From assembly GCA_033961575.1 (NCBI GenBank), contig CM066729.1:95483001-95547000 (forward strand): a DNA stretch of 64,000 nt, read 5' to 3'. Shown here one piece after another: positions 23,880-34,930 of the stretch; positions within the stretch are counted from its first letter, which is position 1; every line of letters begins with the position of its first letter. Origin of the DNA: Aselliscus stoliczkanus (lineage: Eukaryota > Chordata > Mammalia > Chiroptera > Hipposideridae). The position numbers and the translations under genes are program-made. The notes under the pieces are model-generated. The model saw nothing but the letters and a program-made list of their open reading frames with translations. It did no database searches and was not told the origin of the DNA.

Positions 23880-24220
23880 GGGTGGATTTAATTTTTAAAT
23901 GTACATACAATGAAATTCACATGTTTTGGTATACAATTCTATGAATATGAACAAATGCAAAAATAAATAAGGAAATCCTGAACTTTGGCATATCTTGGCC
24001 TGTTTGAAACTACAAAGGGGGCAGTTGTAGAGGAATTCTGCATCAGTAGTACAGGCAGGAGGCTTTACTAGAATTGAAAGGTAGGACATGGAATGATTGT
24101 ATATCACCAACATAATCAAGATACGGAACAGACCTATCACCCCAAAGAAGTCCCTCATGCCCTTTGTAAAGATGCTTTGTAGACACACCTTTACCATATC
24201 TCCCAAGCCAATCCTATTTA

Positions 24221-24221
<1 letters not shown>
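23880..24221 (-). mobile_element. Old L1 3' fragment, interrupted
   Basis: The plus strand shows the antisense of an old L1 3' region: TGTACATACAATGAAATTC, TATATCACCAACATAATCAA, AACAGACCTATCACCCCAAA and CCTCATGCCCTTTGTAAAGA. The second 122-bp block (23976-24098) breaks it between GAACAAATGCAAAAA and GTATATCACC. It ends at the AC microsatellite. Confidence 0.6.
23976..24098 (+). repeat. 122-bp block, second copy, inside an L1 fragment
   Basis: This copy interrupts sequence that is continuous in other L1 3' regions, so it arrived after the L1. There is no clear TSD. A short A-rich stretch (AAAATAAATAAGGAAA) lies on its left. Confidence 0.8.
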
Positions 24222-24271
<50 letters not shown>

Positions 24272-24275
24272 CACG
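24222..24275. repeat. (AC)n microsatellite
   Basis: About 26 AC units with one G interruption near the right end. The long pure run suggests length polymorphism. Confidence 0.95.
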
Positions 24276-24301
24276 AAATATAACATATATAATACATAAT
24301 A

Positions 24302-24668
24302 CAGGGTGGCCCATAAGTCACTTTCTCCATTAAAAATTGAATAAAACTTTTGTTTGTTAATTAATTTATTGTTTTTAATAATGTTAAATACAAAAGTGGG
24401 ATTTTTTTAGCTATTTATGAAAAATGCTGTTACGTAAATAACTGCCATTGGAAATAACACATATATGCTTTCTGAGTTGAAACAATGGAATGCTGATTTT
24501 TGAAATAAAATTCGACAATTTTTACACGTTGCTCCATTGTGTATTTTTTCATAATAAATTTCCAAGGAAAAAACTTTTAAAATCTGAAACAAGTTTGTTT
24601 TTTTTTGAATTAATGACAAGCACAATTATTAAACTTTTAAATGGGAAAGTGACTTTTGGGCCACCTTG
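24302..24668. mobile_element. 367-bp TA-flanked inverted-repeat element (Tc1/mariner-type MITE)
   Basis: The left end is CAGGGTGGCCCATAAGTCAC. The right end read in reverse is CAAGGTGGCCCAAAAGTCAC. The inverted repeat continues for about 27 bases with few mismatches. TA lies immediately outside both ends (24300-24301 and 24669-24670), the target duplication of the Tc1/mariner group. The inside is AT-rich with a chance 72-codon frame on the minus strand and a shorter plus-strand one. No transposase motif is visible, so the element depends on an enzyme from elsewhere. It sits between an AC repeat and an L1 fragment. Confidence 0.85.
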
Positions 24669-24674
24669 TATATA

Positions 24675-26075
24675 ACATATATATGTTTAAATTTGCCATT
24701 TAACCATTTATAAGTGTGAAATTCAGTGGCACTAATTATATTTACAATATTGTGCAACCATCACCACTATTTATTTGCAAAACTTTTTCATCACCCCAAA
24801 CAGAAACTCTGTAACTATGAAGTAATATCTCCCTATTTTCCCGTCTTGCCAGCTGCTGGTAACCTCTAATTTCTCTCTGTCTCTAGGAATTTGCCTATTC
24901 TAGATTGTTCACATAAGCAGACTTATATAGTATTTGTACTTTTGTATATGGCCTATTTCTCTTAGTATAATGTTTCCAATCTTCATTCGTATTAAAGCAT
25001 GTAGCTGAACTTTATTCTTTTTTATGGCTGAATAATATTCCATTGTGTATATATGCTACATTTTGTTTGTCTATTCATTTGTTGATGAACCTTTTGATAA
25101 TTTACACCTTTTGGCTATTATGAATAATATTGGAAAGCACATTGGTGTACAAATATCTATATGAGTCCCTGATTTCAATTCTTTGGTATACTCGTGTATA
25201 CCTAGGAGTGGAATGGCTATGTTATGAGTTCCTTCATGTTTATCATTTTGAGAAATGAGCAAACTATTTCCCACAACAGCTGTACCAGTCTACATGATTC
25301 CTAGTAATGTACAAAGATTCAATTTCTCTACATACTCACCAACACTTATTTTACTCTTCTTCTTTTTCTGGATTACAGCAACCCTAGTAGGTGCAAAGTG
25401 ATACAAGTATGTCATTGTGATTTCAATTTGCATTTCTCTAATAACTAAAGATGCTGAACATTTTCTTCATGTGTTTAATGGCCATTTGTGTATCTTCTTT
25501 AGAAAAATGACTACTCAAGTGCTTTGCTCATTTTTTAATTGGGTTGTTTGTTTTGTGTTGTTCTTGAGTTGTAGAATTTCCTTATATGTTATAATATTAA
25601 ATCCTTTGCAGATACATGATTTGCAAAATTTTCTCCCATATTTTGGGTAGTCTTTTTACTTTTTTGATAATGTCCTTTGACACACATTTTACATTATGAT
25701 AAAGTCCAAATTATCTTTTTTTTCTCCTTTTGTTACTCGTGTTTTTGGTGCTATGTTAAGAATCCATTACCAAATTCAATGTCATAAGGATTAATCCCTA
25801 TAAATTTTATTTTGAGTTTTATAACTTTAGTTCTTATATTTAGGTCATTGATTAAGTTTCATTTTCTGTCTATGTTATGAATTAAGGGTCCACATTTATT
25901 CTTTTGGAAAGACTTCATCCTTTGGAAAGACTTCTTTCCCCAAGAATCCTGGCAATTTTGTTGAAAATCATAAATGTACATAAATGTAGACTTTCACTTC
26001 TATTCCATCGAAATATTGATTTACCCAGTTTTCTCCAATAGTTACATGTTTTATAACTTGAGTATAATATCACAA
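24675..26075 (-). mobile_element. Old L1 3' half (3'UTR and ORF2 end)
   Basis: The plus strand carries the antisense of an L1 end: GTGCAACCATCACCACTATT, CATCACCCCAAACAGAAACT, then the ORF2 C-terminal region (ATGGCTGAATAATATTCCAT near 25024; TATTCATTTGTTGATGAACC) and further ORF2 to about 26075. The frame is broken throughout. A short local duplication (TTTGGAAAGACTTC, twice between 25902 and 25934) lies near the right end. Confidence 0.75.
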
Positions 26076-26094
26076 GTTTCACTAGTTTTAAGTG

Positions 26095-26750
26095 CACGTG
26101 TGTGTGTGTGTGCGCACGCGCATGCGCACACAGTTTCGGGGAATTTTATCACATGTGTAGATTTATTTGACTACCATAATACTCAAAATACAGAACAATT
26201 CTATCACAAGGATTTGTCATCTACCCCTTTTATAATCACAGACACCTTTTTTAATCCCCCATACCCGTGCTTTCTAATCTCTATCAACTACTTATCTGTT
26301 CTCCATTTCCATAAATTTTCATTTACGAAATGTTATATAAATGGAATCATACAATGTGTGATTTTTTTGAGATTGTCTTTGTCACCCAGGATAATTCCCT
26401 TGAATCCATCCAGGCTGTTACATTTATTATTGCTTTCTTTCCTTTTTATTACTGAGGCATATTCTTGGTAAGGCTATACTGCAGTTTTAACTATTTGCCC
26501 ATTGCAGGATATTTGGGTTGTTTCCAATTTGGGCTATTATGAATAAAACTAGTATAAATATTCCTGTGCAAAGTTTTATATGGACATAAGTTTTCATGTC
26601 TCTGGGATAATTATTCAAGAGTATAAGTGCTGTGTTGCATGGTAAGCACAAGTTTAGTTTTGTAAAAAACTGCCATAATGCAGTTTTGGGAGGTTGTACC
26701 ATTTTATATTCCTGCCAGCAATGTATGAGTGATCTATTTCTCTTAAGATT
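26095..26750 (-). mobile_element. Second old L1 3' fragment, with a GT/GC repeat at its edge
   Basis: A GT run with CGCACGCGCATGCGCAC (26098-26131) leads into another antisense L1 end: GAATTTTATCACATGTGTAG, AAATGGAATCATACAATGTG, CCATTGCAGGATATTTGGGT and, finally, TATTCCTGCCAGCAATG (about 26709-26725). It repeats the same L1 region seen at 24675-25300, so it is a separate insertion. Confidence 0.75.
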
Positions 26751-28106
26751 TTAAGTTTCTCTTGTGCTGTATACTGTTAACATTGGCTGTCTTCAGAGCA
26801 GGTCCAGGAAAGAAATAAATAAAAAACAAACCCAAAACAAAACAGCAACAAACACACCAGGGATTCCTTTTGCATCCTCCAGTTGAACAATTTCCTTTTC
26901 CCAGTCCTAATGCTTTAAAAATAGGGTTTCTCTGGGAGATTTTTTTTCAATGACCCCTGTGAAGTTATGGGGCTCAGCTTGCTCTCAGATCAAACATGGG
27001 AGATAAAAGGGGAAAAACACCTATTAACTCATGACTATGCTGGACTTTTTTCAAGTTTGGACACCTCTCCTCAATCTGTCTGTTATTGTTTATCCTTTAG
27101 AGTTTTTATGTCAACTCTCTTTGTATTCTGTCCAGAGATTTAATTATTAGCATTGCATACTATAGGCTATTGTGAGCTTACTTCATCTTGGCCATTACCA
27201 GAATCAGTTGTCAAACTGTCAGTACATTTTCAAATACATTGTTGCTCCAACATTTTTGTTTCTTCAGATTTTTTAGATCTCTTTCTTTTTGGCCATTGGG
27301 GAAAGATATTTGTAAGCATTCTAATGGGAACAATGGCTGAGTGATAAATGTCATCTAGCTGATGATCTAATAGATGACAATACAACTTCTGACAGTGAAG
27401 ATGATGAATAATTTGAAATGTAGGGTAGGCCTGGAAACCAGGGTGTCTTTGGAATTCTTTCAGTATGACTCCCATTGCAGTACTCAGTAATTTTACATTC
27501 TTCAATTGCAGATGATGAAGCAAAAGGCTTGCAGAGGAAATTCTTTTATGTAAAAAAAAAAAGTAAATCCAGTTTCTATTTTGGTTTTCTCTGATGTTCT
27601 TCCATTTGGCTTATCTTGGGGTGGAGAAAATCATTGCAATTTCAAAGGCATGAGCTTAATCCATGATGTATTAAGGTGTTCAAATTGCTTCTGGGATTGT
27701 AGTCTTTCCCTCGGAAAGATAATTAACCTCTGAAGGTAGTCACCTATGCAGTTTCACCTGGTGGTTTGTTTTAAGAATTGATTTATCTCATTTTCCTTTC
27801 TGACTAATCACTTCAGATGGAAGCTATGATCGGTAAGGATGTAGAAAAGCAGGTGACTCTCACTGGGACATTTCTGCAATAAGAAACCCTAAGCATTGCA
27901 TTCTAGTGTTCAATATTTAGGCTGTATGGTCCTTTTTAAAATAATAATTCTAGTGTACTTTTCCTTTCCTGGTGTACTGGAACTTTTCTGGTGCACTTCA
28001 ACTTTAAAGCATTAGTTTTGTACCTAGGTCTATCATTTGCTAATTATATCACTTTGGATCATTTATTATTATGAGCCTTAGGTTCCTCAAATCAGATGTG
28101 GTTAAT
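26751..28106. other. No recognised feature
   Basis: No named repeat. One open frame of 97 codons on the minus strand (27230-27523) has no likeness that I know and sits in ordinary AT-rich DNA. A run of ten or so A is at 27553-27563. Confidence 0.4.
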
Positions 28107-28119
28107 AATATCAATCACG

Positions 28120-28617
28120 GCCTGGCTGCGTGGCTCAGTTGGTTAAGAGTTGGCTTAGAGCACATGCTCTGAGCAAGAGGGCCGCCAGTTCGATTCCCAC
28201 ATGGGCCAGTGAATGCTGTGCCCTGGCTGAGCTGTCGCTGAGCTGCCAACAGGTGGCAGGATGGCTCAGCTGGTGTAACAACAAGATTGCCTTTTTCATG
28301 GTGGGCTATGCCCACATGCAACTAAAGATTGAACTCGGCAGCTTGAGCTGAGCTGCCGCCGGCATGGCTCAGAGGATAGGGCGTGTGCTCTTAACAAGGC
28401 TGCTGGCTTCATTCCCACATGGGATGGTGGCTATGCCCACCTGCAACTAAGATTGAACACTGCACCTTGAGCTTAGGGGCCACAAGCTGCCACTGGGAAG
28501 CCAGATGGCAACTCTCCACAATGAAGACTAAAGAACAACAACTTGGCTGGTCTCCTCCCCTAATTCCCCAACACTGTTCCCCTTCTCCAATTCCCCAATA
28601 AAATCTTTAAAAAAAAA
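28120..28617 (+). mobile_element. Long dimeric tRNA-derived bat SINE
   Basis: There are two tRNA-like heads in tandem: GGCCTGGCTGCGTGGCTCAG with B-box GGTTCGATTC-like GTTCGATTCC near 28187, and a second GGCATGGCTCAGAGGATAGG near 28362. Each is followed by CAACTAAAGATTGAAC or a close variant (28319 and 28443), then a shared 3' part ending CCAATAAAATCTTTAAAA. A perfect 13-bp TSD AATATCAATCACG flanks it (28107-28119 and 28618-28630). The Pol III promoter boxes are recognisable. The perfect TSD argues for a fairly recent insertion. Confidence 0.92.
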
Positions 28618-28646
28618 AATATCAATCACGAAGGACTTTGTTCTGA

Positions 28647-28649
<3 letters not shown>

Positions 28650-28690
<41 letters not shown>
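28650..28690. repeat. (TA)n run
   Basis: About 20 TA units, a likely length-variable and easily unwound site, 20 bases beyond the SINE's right TSD. Confidence 0.95.
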
Positions 28691-28693
<3 letters not shown>

Positions 28694-28719
28694 TATAATT
28701 TAAATATTATATATACCTG

Positions 28720-29070
28720 AATAAAGGAGTAAACTGTGGCAATCTCAAATGACCAGAAACTGAGTTTATTTGGGAACAACAGGGGAATTACAATTCTGGA
28801 AATGCTTGCTCTAGCAAGCTACAAGCGAGTCCATTGAGGGTTGGGGATGGACTTTATTTATGAAGGAGAGCAAAGAGGGGGAAGTCCAGCCAGTGTCTAA
28901 ATAGTAAGTTCATTGGCTTAAGGATGGGAGAGATTCTTGGTGGATGTTCATCGGTCAGGAGATAAGTTTATCTTCAGGCATTTAGGAGAAATCTGCCTTT
29001 CAATTCTCAAATTCCATTCTTCTGAGGGCACATATATGAAAGTCTCAATTTCATATCCTCTGGTTCCACA
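28720..29070 (-). mobile_element. LTR-like segment
   Basis: Read on the minus strand the right end of the block contains CCCAAATAAACTCAGTTTCT, an LTR-type polyadenylation region, and GCCACAGTTTACTCCTTTAT. There is no paired LTR or internal sequence nearby and no clear target duplication. Tentative solo LTR remnant. Confidence 0.35.
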
Positions 29071-30770
29071 TTAAATTGAAATTCTTTCATTGTATGTATA
29101 CACAGTGTATTATAAATATGATGTATTATATATATAGTCAAATATTTAGTTTAACTTTTGAACACATATTTGAGTGCTTTGTAAGATTTTAAACAGCACA
29201 CAAATAAAAAATATTTTTCTGTAAATAATTTATGCTTGAAGGGCAATTATTTCTTCCCCAGTGGGGAAAGGAGGCTTAGAAATATTAGAATATTCCCAGG
29301 AGTAGTTATTAGAATTTTTGCAGTATTGAATATTCTAATTCCACTAGTAATATCGCTAGGTGATTGCAGAAACTTAGAATTCTCTCTATACCAGCTTATA
29401 ATTATATTTTGCAGGCTCTCTTTGAGGTCTGAGTCTTTGTATTCACCATTCTAGAATCTACATATAAATTGCTGTGTACTGTCAATTTTACTATAATCAA
29501 ATACATTTCAAAGCCAAACATCATGATGTTTAAAAAGGGACAGAGAACAATTATATTTGACAAACAATTTTTACATGACCTGAAAATGTCTTAGGATTAA
29601 ACATGATCCTTTTATACTCTGATTTGCTTGGAAGTGTTTGTTCAGTTGAAACTTGTAGAATCATTTCACTTTATGGACCAATTGAAAAACTTGGAAAAGT
29701 CTCAATAAAGACTTTGAATTTTGCCTTTTTGCTCATTGGGGTGAGACCTCCCAACAGAAGAATTGCCAAGTTTGGACTGAACGTATTAGGAGTTGTTACA
29801 ACTAATACTGTAATCATTTATGCAATTTTCATGAATACCCAGGAGATGGTAGTACTTTCCAGTTTCAAAAGGAGTACAGATTTATTGCTCAAAACACTTG
29901 ACATAATTATAAGAAAATATCTAATGTTGAAAATAGAAATCAGTTATTTTGTTATGTTTGGTGTAAACAGAAGTATTCATATTTTTCTCACAGTTTAAAA
30001 CTAGGCATGTGGAAATTTTTGTGTTATTCAGAGGGCAAATAAATAATTCACATTGAAAACTAACTGCCTTATAATCTGAAAAACTTCCCTAAATATGAAT
30101 TTCAATTGAATGTATTTTTAAAAAGCTTATTTCAATTCTCTGGATACATTCATTTTGCAATAGAAATTTGTAAACTGATGAAGTTAAAGAACAAATACTA
30201 AGCATTAGAAGTCAATACAATTTTAATTGTGCAATATTTCTCATTTGTCTCCCTCACTGCCCTATTTGGAGGTTCCCTTAATAGCACACGAACCTACCAC
30301 TCCATCCTCATGTTTTTCCAAATAGAGTATTTTAGAATTTAAATCTTTAAAGTTTTTAAGAATGATTCAGAAGATTAAAGTGTTTGGGCAGATTGGTTCT
30401 CAAAATAAAGCACATAAAAGAAGAACATTTTCTGAAAAGAATTGGAGCAGTTTTGATGTTCTCTTCCTGAGAATAAATAACTTATGGAGACAGGGCATTG
30501 CGTTCAGCCCCTGTTGCTTTAACAGAAGTCCCATAACATAACCACCTCCATTCTTTCAAGTGAAAGGTTTTAGTGGGTTTAAGTGAATTCAGCGAGCTCT
30601 TGGAGATTAGTGAAAAGGCCACCTTTCACTCTTGGAAGGGAAAAAAAAACAAACATTTTTATTCCCCCAGACTTACATAAGATGAAGGATAGGCTCTTAA
30701 ATCCCTAAGTAGAGTTGAATGTTTGATTTTATAAACCCAGTAGATAAGGATCAGGTTATTGTTATAATGC
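29071..30770. other. No recognised feature; one unexplained 131-codon frame
   Basis: AT-rich sequence. The plus-strand frame 29603-29998 (131 codons, ATG start) is the longest in the window that is not from a transposon. It is rich in I, L, V and F, with no recognised domain. It has no splice or promoter context that I can defend. It may be chance. Confidence 0.4.
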
Positions 30771-30845
30771 GTGCGCGCGCACACACACACACACACACAC
30801 GTGTAAATCTATATTTACACGTGTGTGTGTGTGTGTGCGCGCGCA
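30771..30845. repeat. Near-perfect palindrome of CG, AC and GT repeats
   Basis: The left arm is GTGCGCGCGC, then ten AC units, then GTGTAAAT. The centre is CTAT. The right arm is ATTTACAC, then eight GT units, then GCGCGCGC. The arms pair over about 34 bases with a 4-base loop, the AC arm being two units longer. Both arms also alternate purine and pyrimidine, so Z-DNA is possible. Confidence 0.95.
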
Positions 30846-30984
30846 TATTTTTTTCTTCACTTTCTTGTGAGAAGTCATCAAACAGGGGATGCCTTTGGCT
30901 AGTATTGTTATGTCTTTTTTTTTTGGCTAAAAATAATAGATCTAAGCAACAAAATACTGGTAATATAGCATGGTATATATTGGT

Positions 30985-31170
30985 AATATAGCCTATAGTT
31001 AAGAGTGTAGGCTTAAGGTCATTGTCCCTTAATTCAAATCCTTGTTCTAAAATTAACTATTTGATTTGGAACATCTTATTTAAACTCTTTACACCTTAGT
31101 TTTTCCTTTCACAGAAGAAGACATAATAATCACATGTATCTGTAAGCCTTATTTAGGAGAAAGTGATGGC
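30985..31170 (+). mobile_element. MIR SINE remnant
   Basis: The order of phrases follows MIR: AGAGTGTAGGCTTAAGGTCA, TTCAAATCCTTGTTCTAAAA, ACACCTTAGTTTTTCCTTTC, AATAATCACATGTATCTGTA. It is old and diverged. A bat SINE sits 10 bases beyond it. Confidence 0.65.
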
Positions 31171-31198
31171 TCAAAATTTTTAGCTTTCTATTGATTTT

Positions 31199-31352
31199 GT
31201 TTTATTTTATTTTTATTTTTATTTTTTTAGCTGAGCCATCCTGCCACCTGTTGGCAGCTTCGCTCGGGCTGGGCTTCGAACTGCTGTTGCTCAGAGCTCA
31301 GCTCCGCACTCTTAAGTGAGCTCTTAACCAACTGTGCCACTTGGCCAGCCCC
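31199..31352 (-). mobile_element. Bat SINE, medium length
   Basis: T-rich start (the A tail), then AGCTGAGCCATCCTGCCACC, GGCTTCGAACTGCTGTTG and a tRNA-like head ending GGCCAGCCCC. The TSD is 18 bp with one mismatch: TAGCTTTCTATTGATTTT (31181-31198) and TAGCTTTCTGTTGATTTT (31353-31370). It belongs to the same subfamily as the copies at 42253 and 54421. Confidence 0.92.
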
Positions 31353-31353
31353 T

Positions 31354-31465
31354 AGCTTTCTGTTGATTTTAGATGATTTTATTGTGATCATAATCATTTA
31401 ATAACCATTTAGCTTTCTATCAAATTTAGATGTTTTTATTATGATCATCATTATTTTAATAACCA
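31354..31465 (+). repeat. Tandem pair of about 56-bp units
   Basis: Unit 1 (31354-31409) and unit 2 (31410-31465) both read AGCTTTCT, then TTTAGATG-TTTT, ATTRTGATCATMAT and end AATAACCAT. The SINE at 31199-31352 inserted in the start of the first unit and duplicated it as its TSD, so the tandem repeat is the older event. Confidence 0.8.
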
Positions 31466-33180
31466 TCAGAGCATCATCATTACCAGCACAATCATCATTT
31501 TTATATTCTGAATTTCTGTTTCATTGGATTATATTAACTTTTTATCTGAATGGATTATTTTTGTTCCTGTATTTAGTAGAGGAAAGTGTATGTATTTGTA
31601 TATTGTGTTTAGACATTTAATAGTTTGTTATTTAGATTCTTAAAAATCTAAACAAAAGAGTAAGCTAATATATCATATTGACCAATACATATACATTTAG
31701 ATGTATTAATTATTACAATTTTATGTTCCAATAATCACTCAAAATGCCTTAAAAACATTACATTTTACAAATTTAAATTTAAACACTTTGTAAGAGATTC
31801 TTAGATACTGTAACCATCTTTTTTAACTCTAGTACTCCAGCTCATTATATAGTTTACTGTATACTTAAGGTAGAATGAAAATTTGCACCTTTTCAGTACA
31901 TAGTAAAGTGAGGAATTGAAAGGGAAAGAAAAGGAAGGAGAACTCCATCTTTATACCCAACTCTATATTAATTCCAATATCATAAATAAAACTATCCTTT
32001 TTCTAAGAAAATTGTCATAGGGCTTTTATCTTTGGTCCTATGATTATGTGACACTACATCTTCTCAATGACAAAATAAAGAAAAAAAGGGACCCTCCAAC
32101 ATACTTTATGGAGGGAGTGGGGGATGGGGGAGATATGGAGGAGGATAGCATGAGCCCATGGTGGGGGGAAGAACAATTACATTTAAAAGTTATTTAGGGA
32201 ATATTGTCCAGAGAGAGCTGCATTCAGGAAGTACTGTCAGGGGATATTGTTTAGAGAGAGCCAATATTTTTATTTATTAATTTCACATATCATTCCTTCT
32301 CCTCATAAATGCATACTTCTCTCTTTTCACATGGAGTATAGTTCACATGTAATGATTTATCATGTCTCAGCTAAGATAGTATTTTTACCTAATTTCTTTA
32401 TTTCTACCTTACTTGTCAATCATACATCAAAACTGTGAAGCATCCATTTTTTTCCTTCTATCAAGGGAACAATAAAATTTTTTAATTGTCTCAGTAGCTG
32501 TATGTGTCTCATTACACTGAAAAATCCTTCCTTATTCCTTATATTTGGTGCTTGTAGGTATCTAGTAAGTATTTGTCAGATTAAAAAATAAATTTATGTA
32601 CTAAATTTAAATACAAATATGGTCCTCATTAGAAAATTTGGTCCACATGCAAAGGAGAAAGAAAAGTTGATTAAATTTTAGCGTTGTCTAAATCATCCAA
32701 AGATTGCCTCAGTTCTTTTCTTGTCATTATGTGTGTAGACACTGGTTTGTTTATAATACTGTCACATAAAATTTCATCTTCATCTCTCTTCTCTATGTAC
32801 TGATAACATTTTCAGAAGACCCCTTTACCTTCTCATATTTTTTAATAGGAAAAGTTAACTTTTCAGATAGATGAAAATATTTCATACAATACTTTAATAT
32901 GTTCTTACTTTGGCAATTAACACAATTCTAAACAATTTTTCCTTGATTGTCATCACAGAACTGTGGAAAGACTCCTGTAAAAACTATGTGGGTTGCATTA
33001 AACAATGCAACAAAATAAATGTGTGTTTTCCTGTGTGTGTTTTTTTTCAAATGAAGTAGATACTAATAAAGAAAGGAAGGAAAAATGAGTAAAAGAAGAA
33101 AACTAAGAGTGAATTTATTAATGTTGTTAGATAGAAAGTTAATAATATCCAGAAACCATTTGTATTTATATTAAATTATA
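31466..33180. other. No recognised feature
   Basis: Very AT-rich. It includes a short G-rich patch (32112-32170) and an imperfect 20-base repeat (GGAATATTGTCCAGAGAGAG near 32198, GGGATATTGTTTAGAGAGAG near 32240). No gene. Confidence 0.5.
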
Positions 33181-33189
33181 ATTGTAAGA

Positions 33190-34930
33190 GCATTTTAAAA
33201 ACATACATCATCTCCAAATAGCAGCAAGAAGCATAAAACATCTAAGAGTAAATCTAATAAGGAATGTGCACAATCTTCATACTTAAATCTATAAAATATT
33301 ACTATGAGAAGTTCAAGAACTAAACACAGAGAGAGCTATATCATAGTCATGAATCAAAATAATGAATATTTTTAAGATGTCTACCTTCAAATTTATAAAT
33401 TCAGCATAATCCTAATTAAAATCCCAGCATATATTATTGTGGACATTGACATTTTTTTTTCTATAATGAATGTTTAAATACAAATTAGATTAGCTAATGC
33501 AATAGTCAAAAAAAATTTGAGGACTTAAATGATAGAATATCAAGAGTTCCTATAAAACTACAGTTAAAAAGAAACTTGAAAAACTATAAAATTAAGCCAA
33601 TGTGGTGCTATGCAAGAAAAGACAAAGAAATCAATGGAACAGATTAGATTGTAGAAATAAGTTTACAAGTATAAAAATAACCTGATTTATGATTAACTTG
33701 CCAATACCATCAGTGGAGTAAGAATTTTTTTTTCCAATAAATTGTTCTCCTTCAATTAAATTTCCACATGGAAAAACCTTAACCATGACACACCATATGC
33801 AAAAATATATGATTCTAGATAGATTCTAGATTTAAAAGTGGAAGAGAAACTACAAGGCTTAAGAAATTATGGAGGTTATCTTCATTAATCTTTTGGTAGG
33901 CAATATTTTTTTAACCAGGAGGATCGAATTACTATCCATAAAAGAAAATAAGAGCTTATTTAAATTAGGAACTCTGTTCTTCCAAAGAAACTATTCAAAG
34001 GGTGCAACAGCAAATGATGCATTGGGGGATGTTTATAAAAATATACCTGGAAATAATACATATCCAGAATATATAAAGAACTACTTCTAATTAGTTAGAA
34101 AAATTGACTACCCAGTTAAATAGAAAGAAAAAAAAAAGACTAAAGGTCATGAGCAGTTACTTCATGAAAGGAGATACCAATAGGCCAATAAACATGAAAA
34201 GGCAGTTAATATCATTAGTCATCATGGAGATGCAAATTGTAAACACAAAGTTATCCCACTTAATCTCACCAGAATGCTTAAATCAAATGGAGGGTAATAC
34301 CAATTTCTAGAAAGAATGTGCAGCACTTGAAAGACTGACATAATGCTGGGAAAAACAGATATTGAAAGAGCCTCCTTGGAAAACTGCTTGTCTGTATCTA
34401 CATAGCCAAACATTGTGCCCTCTGTCCTACCAATCTTAAACCTGTGCACATGCCACACAGAAATGTGCCTTATGTCCACCAATTCACATGTATAAAAGTA
34501 TGCAGAGGCAACATTCAAAATAGCTCCCCAAAAGAAACAGTCTATACTTTCCTTCACAAACAGAAAGGACAGTTAAAAGGTAGGATATGCACACAATAGT
34601 AAAAAAGAATAAACTTCCGACAAATGAAACAACATGATGATCTCAAATACATAAGGAGTTATAATGAAGCCCAACATAAAATGCATTCTGTATGAATCTA
34701 CTTATGAATAGTTGAAAAGTAGATATAATATATGTATGGTGCTAGAGATTAGGGTAATTGCTCCTTAGGGGATTTAATTGGAAATTTGGGTGTTGGAAAT
34801 GATCACATACCTGTGTAGGCATGCTTGTACATGTGTGTGGTGTGTGTGTGTGTGTGTGTGTAAAAAGTACATCAATAAACTATGTATTAAAGATCAGTAC
34901 ACTTCGTTCACATCATTATATGTAATTCAC
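33190..34930 (+). mobile_element. Old L1, ORF2 C-terminal half and 3' end
   Basis: The plus strand follows L1 ORF2 in order: an AAATCTATAAAATATTACTATG segment near 33282, AAAAAGAAACTTGAAAAACT, CAAAGAAATCAATGGAACAG, TATCATTAGTCATCATGGAG and CACTTAATCTCACCAGAATG near 34257. It then passes through the C-terminal end, with AAATGTGCCTTATGTCCACC near 34461, and the 3' end (GTAAAAAGTACATCAATAAA near 34860). Reading frames are destroyed. A (GT)n lies at 34838-34861. Confidence 0.75.

Noticed and set aside
23895..24314. 139-codon frame with a long CVCVCV stretch
   Set aside because: The cysteine-valine stretch is the translated AC microsatellite; the rest is L1 antisense.
25974..26471. 165-codon plus-strand open frame
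   Set aside because: It spans the antisense of two L1 fragments and a GT repeat; the Cys/His/Ala-rich part is just the GT repeat translated.
27230..27523. 97-codon minus-strand frame considered as a processed pseudogene
   Set aside because: No match I can recall, no poly(A) or TSD around it, and the codon content looks random.
28120..28200. tRNA-like sequence with A and B boxes
   Set aside because: It is the head of a SINE with body, A tail and TSD, not a tRNA gene; the cloverleaf stems do not all pair.
30719..30991. 90-codon frame over the palindrome
   Set aside because: The HTHTHT and CVCVCV parts are the AC and GT arms translated; no protein family.
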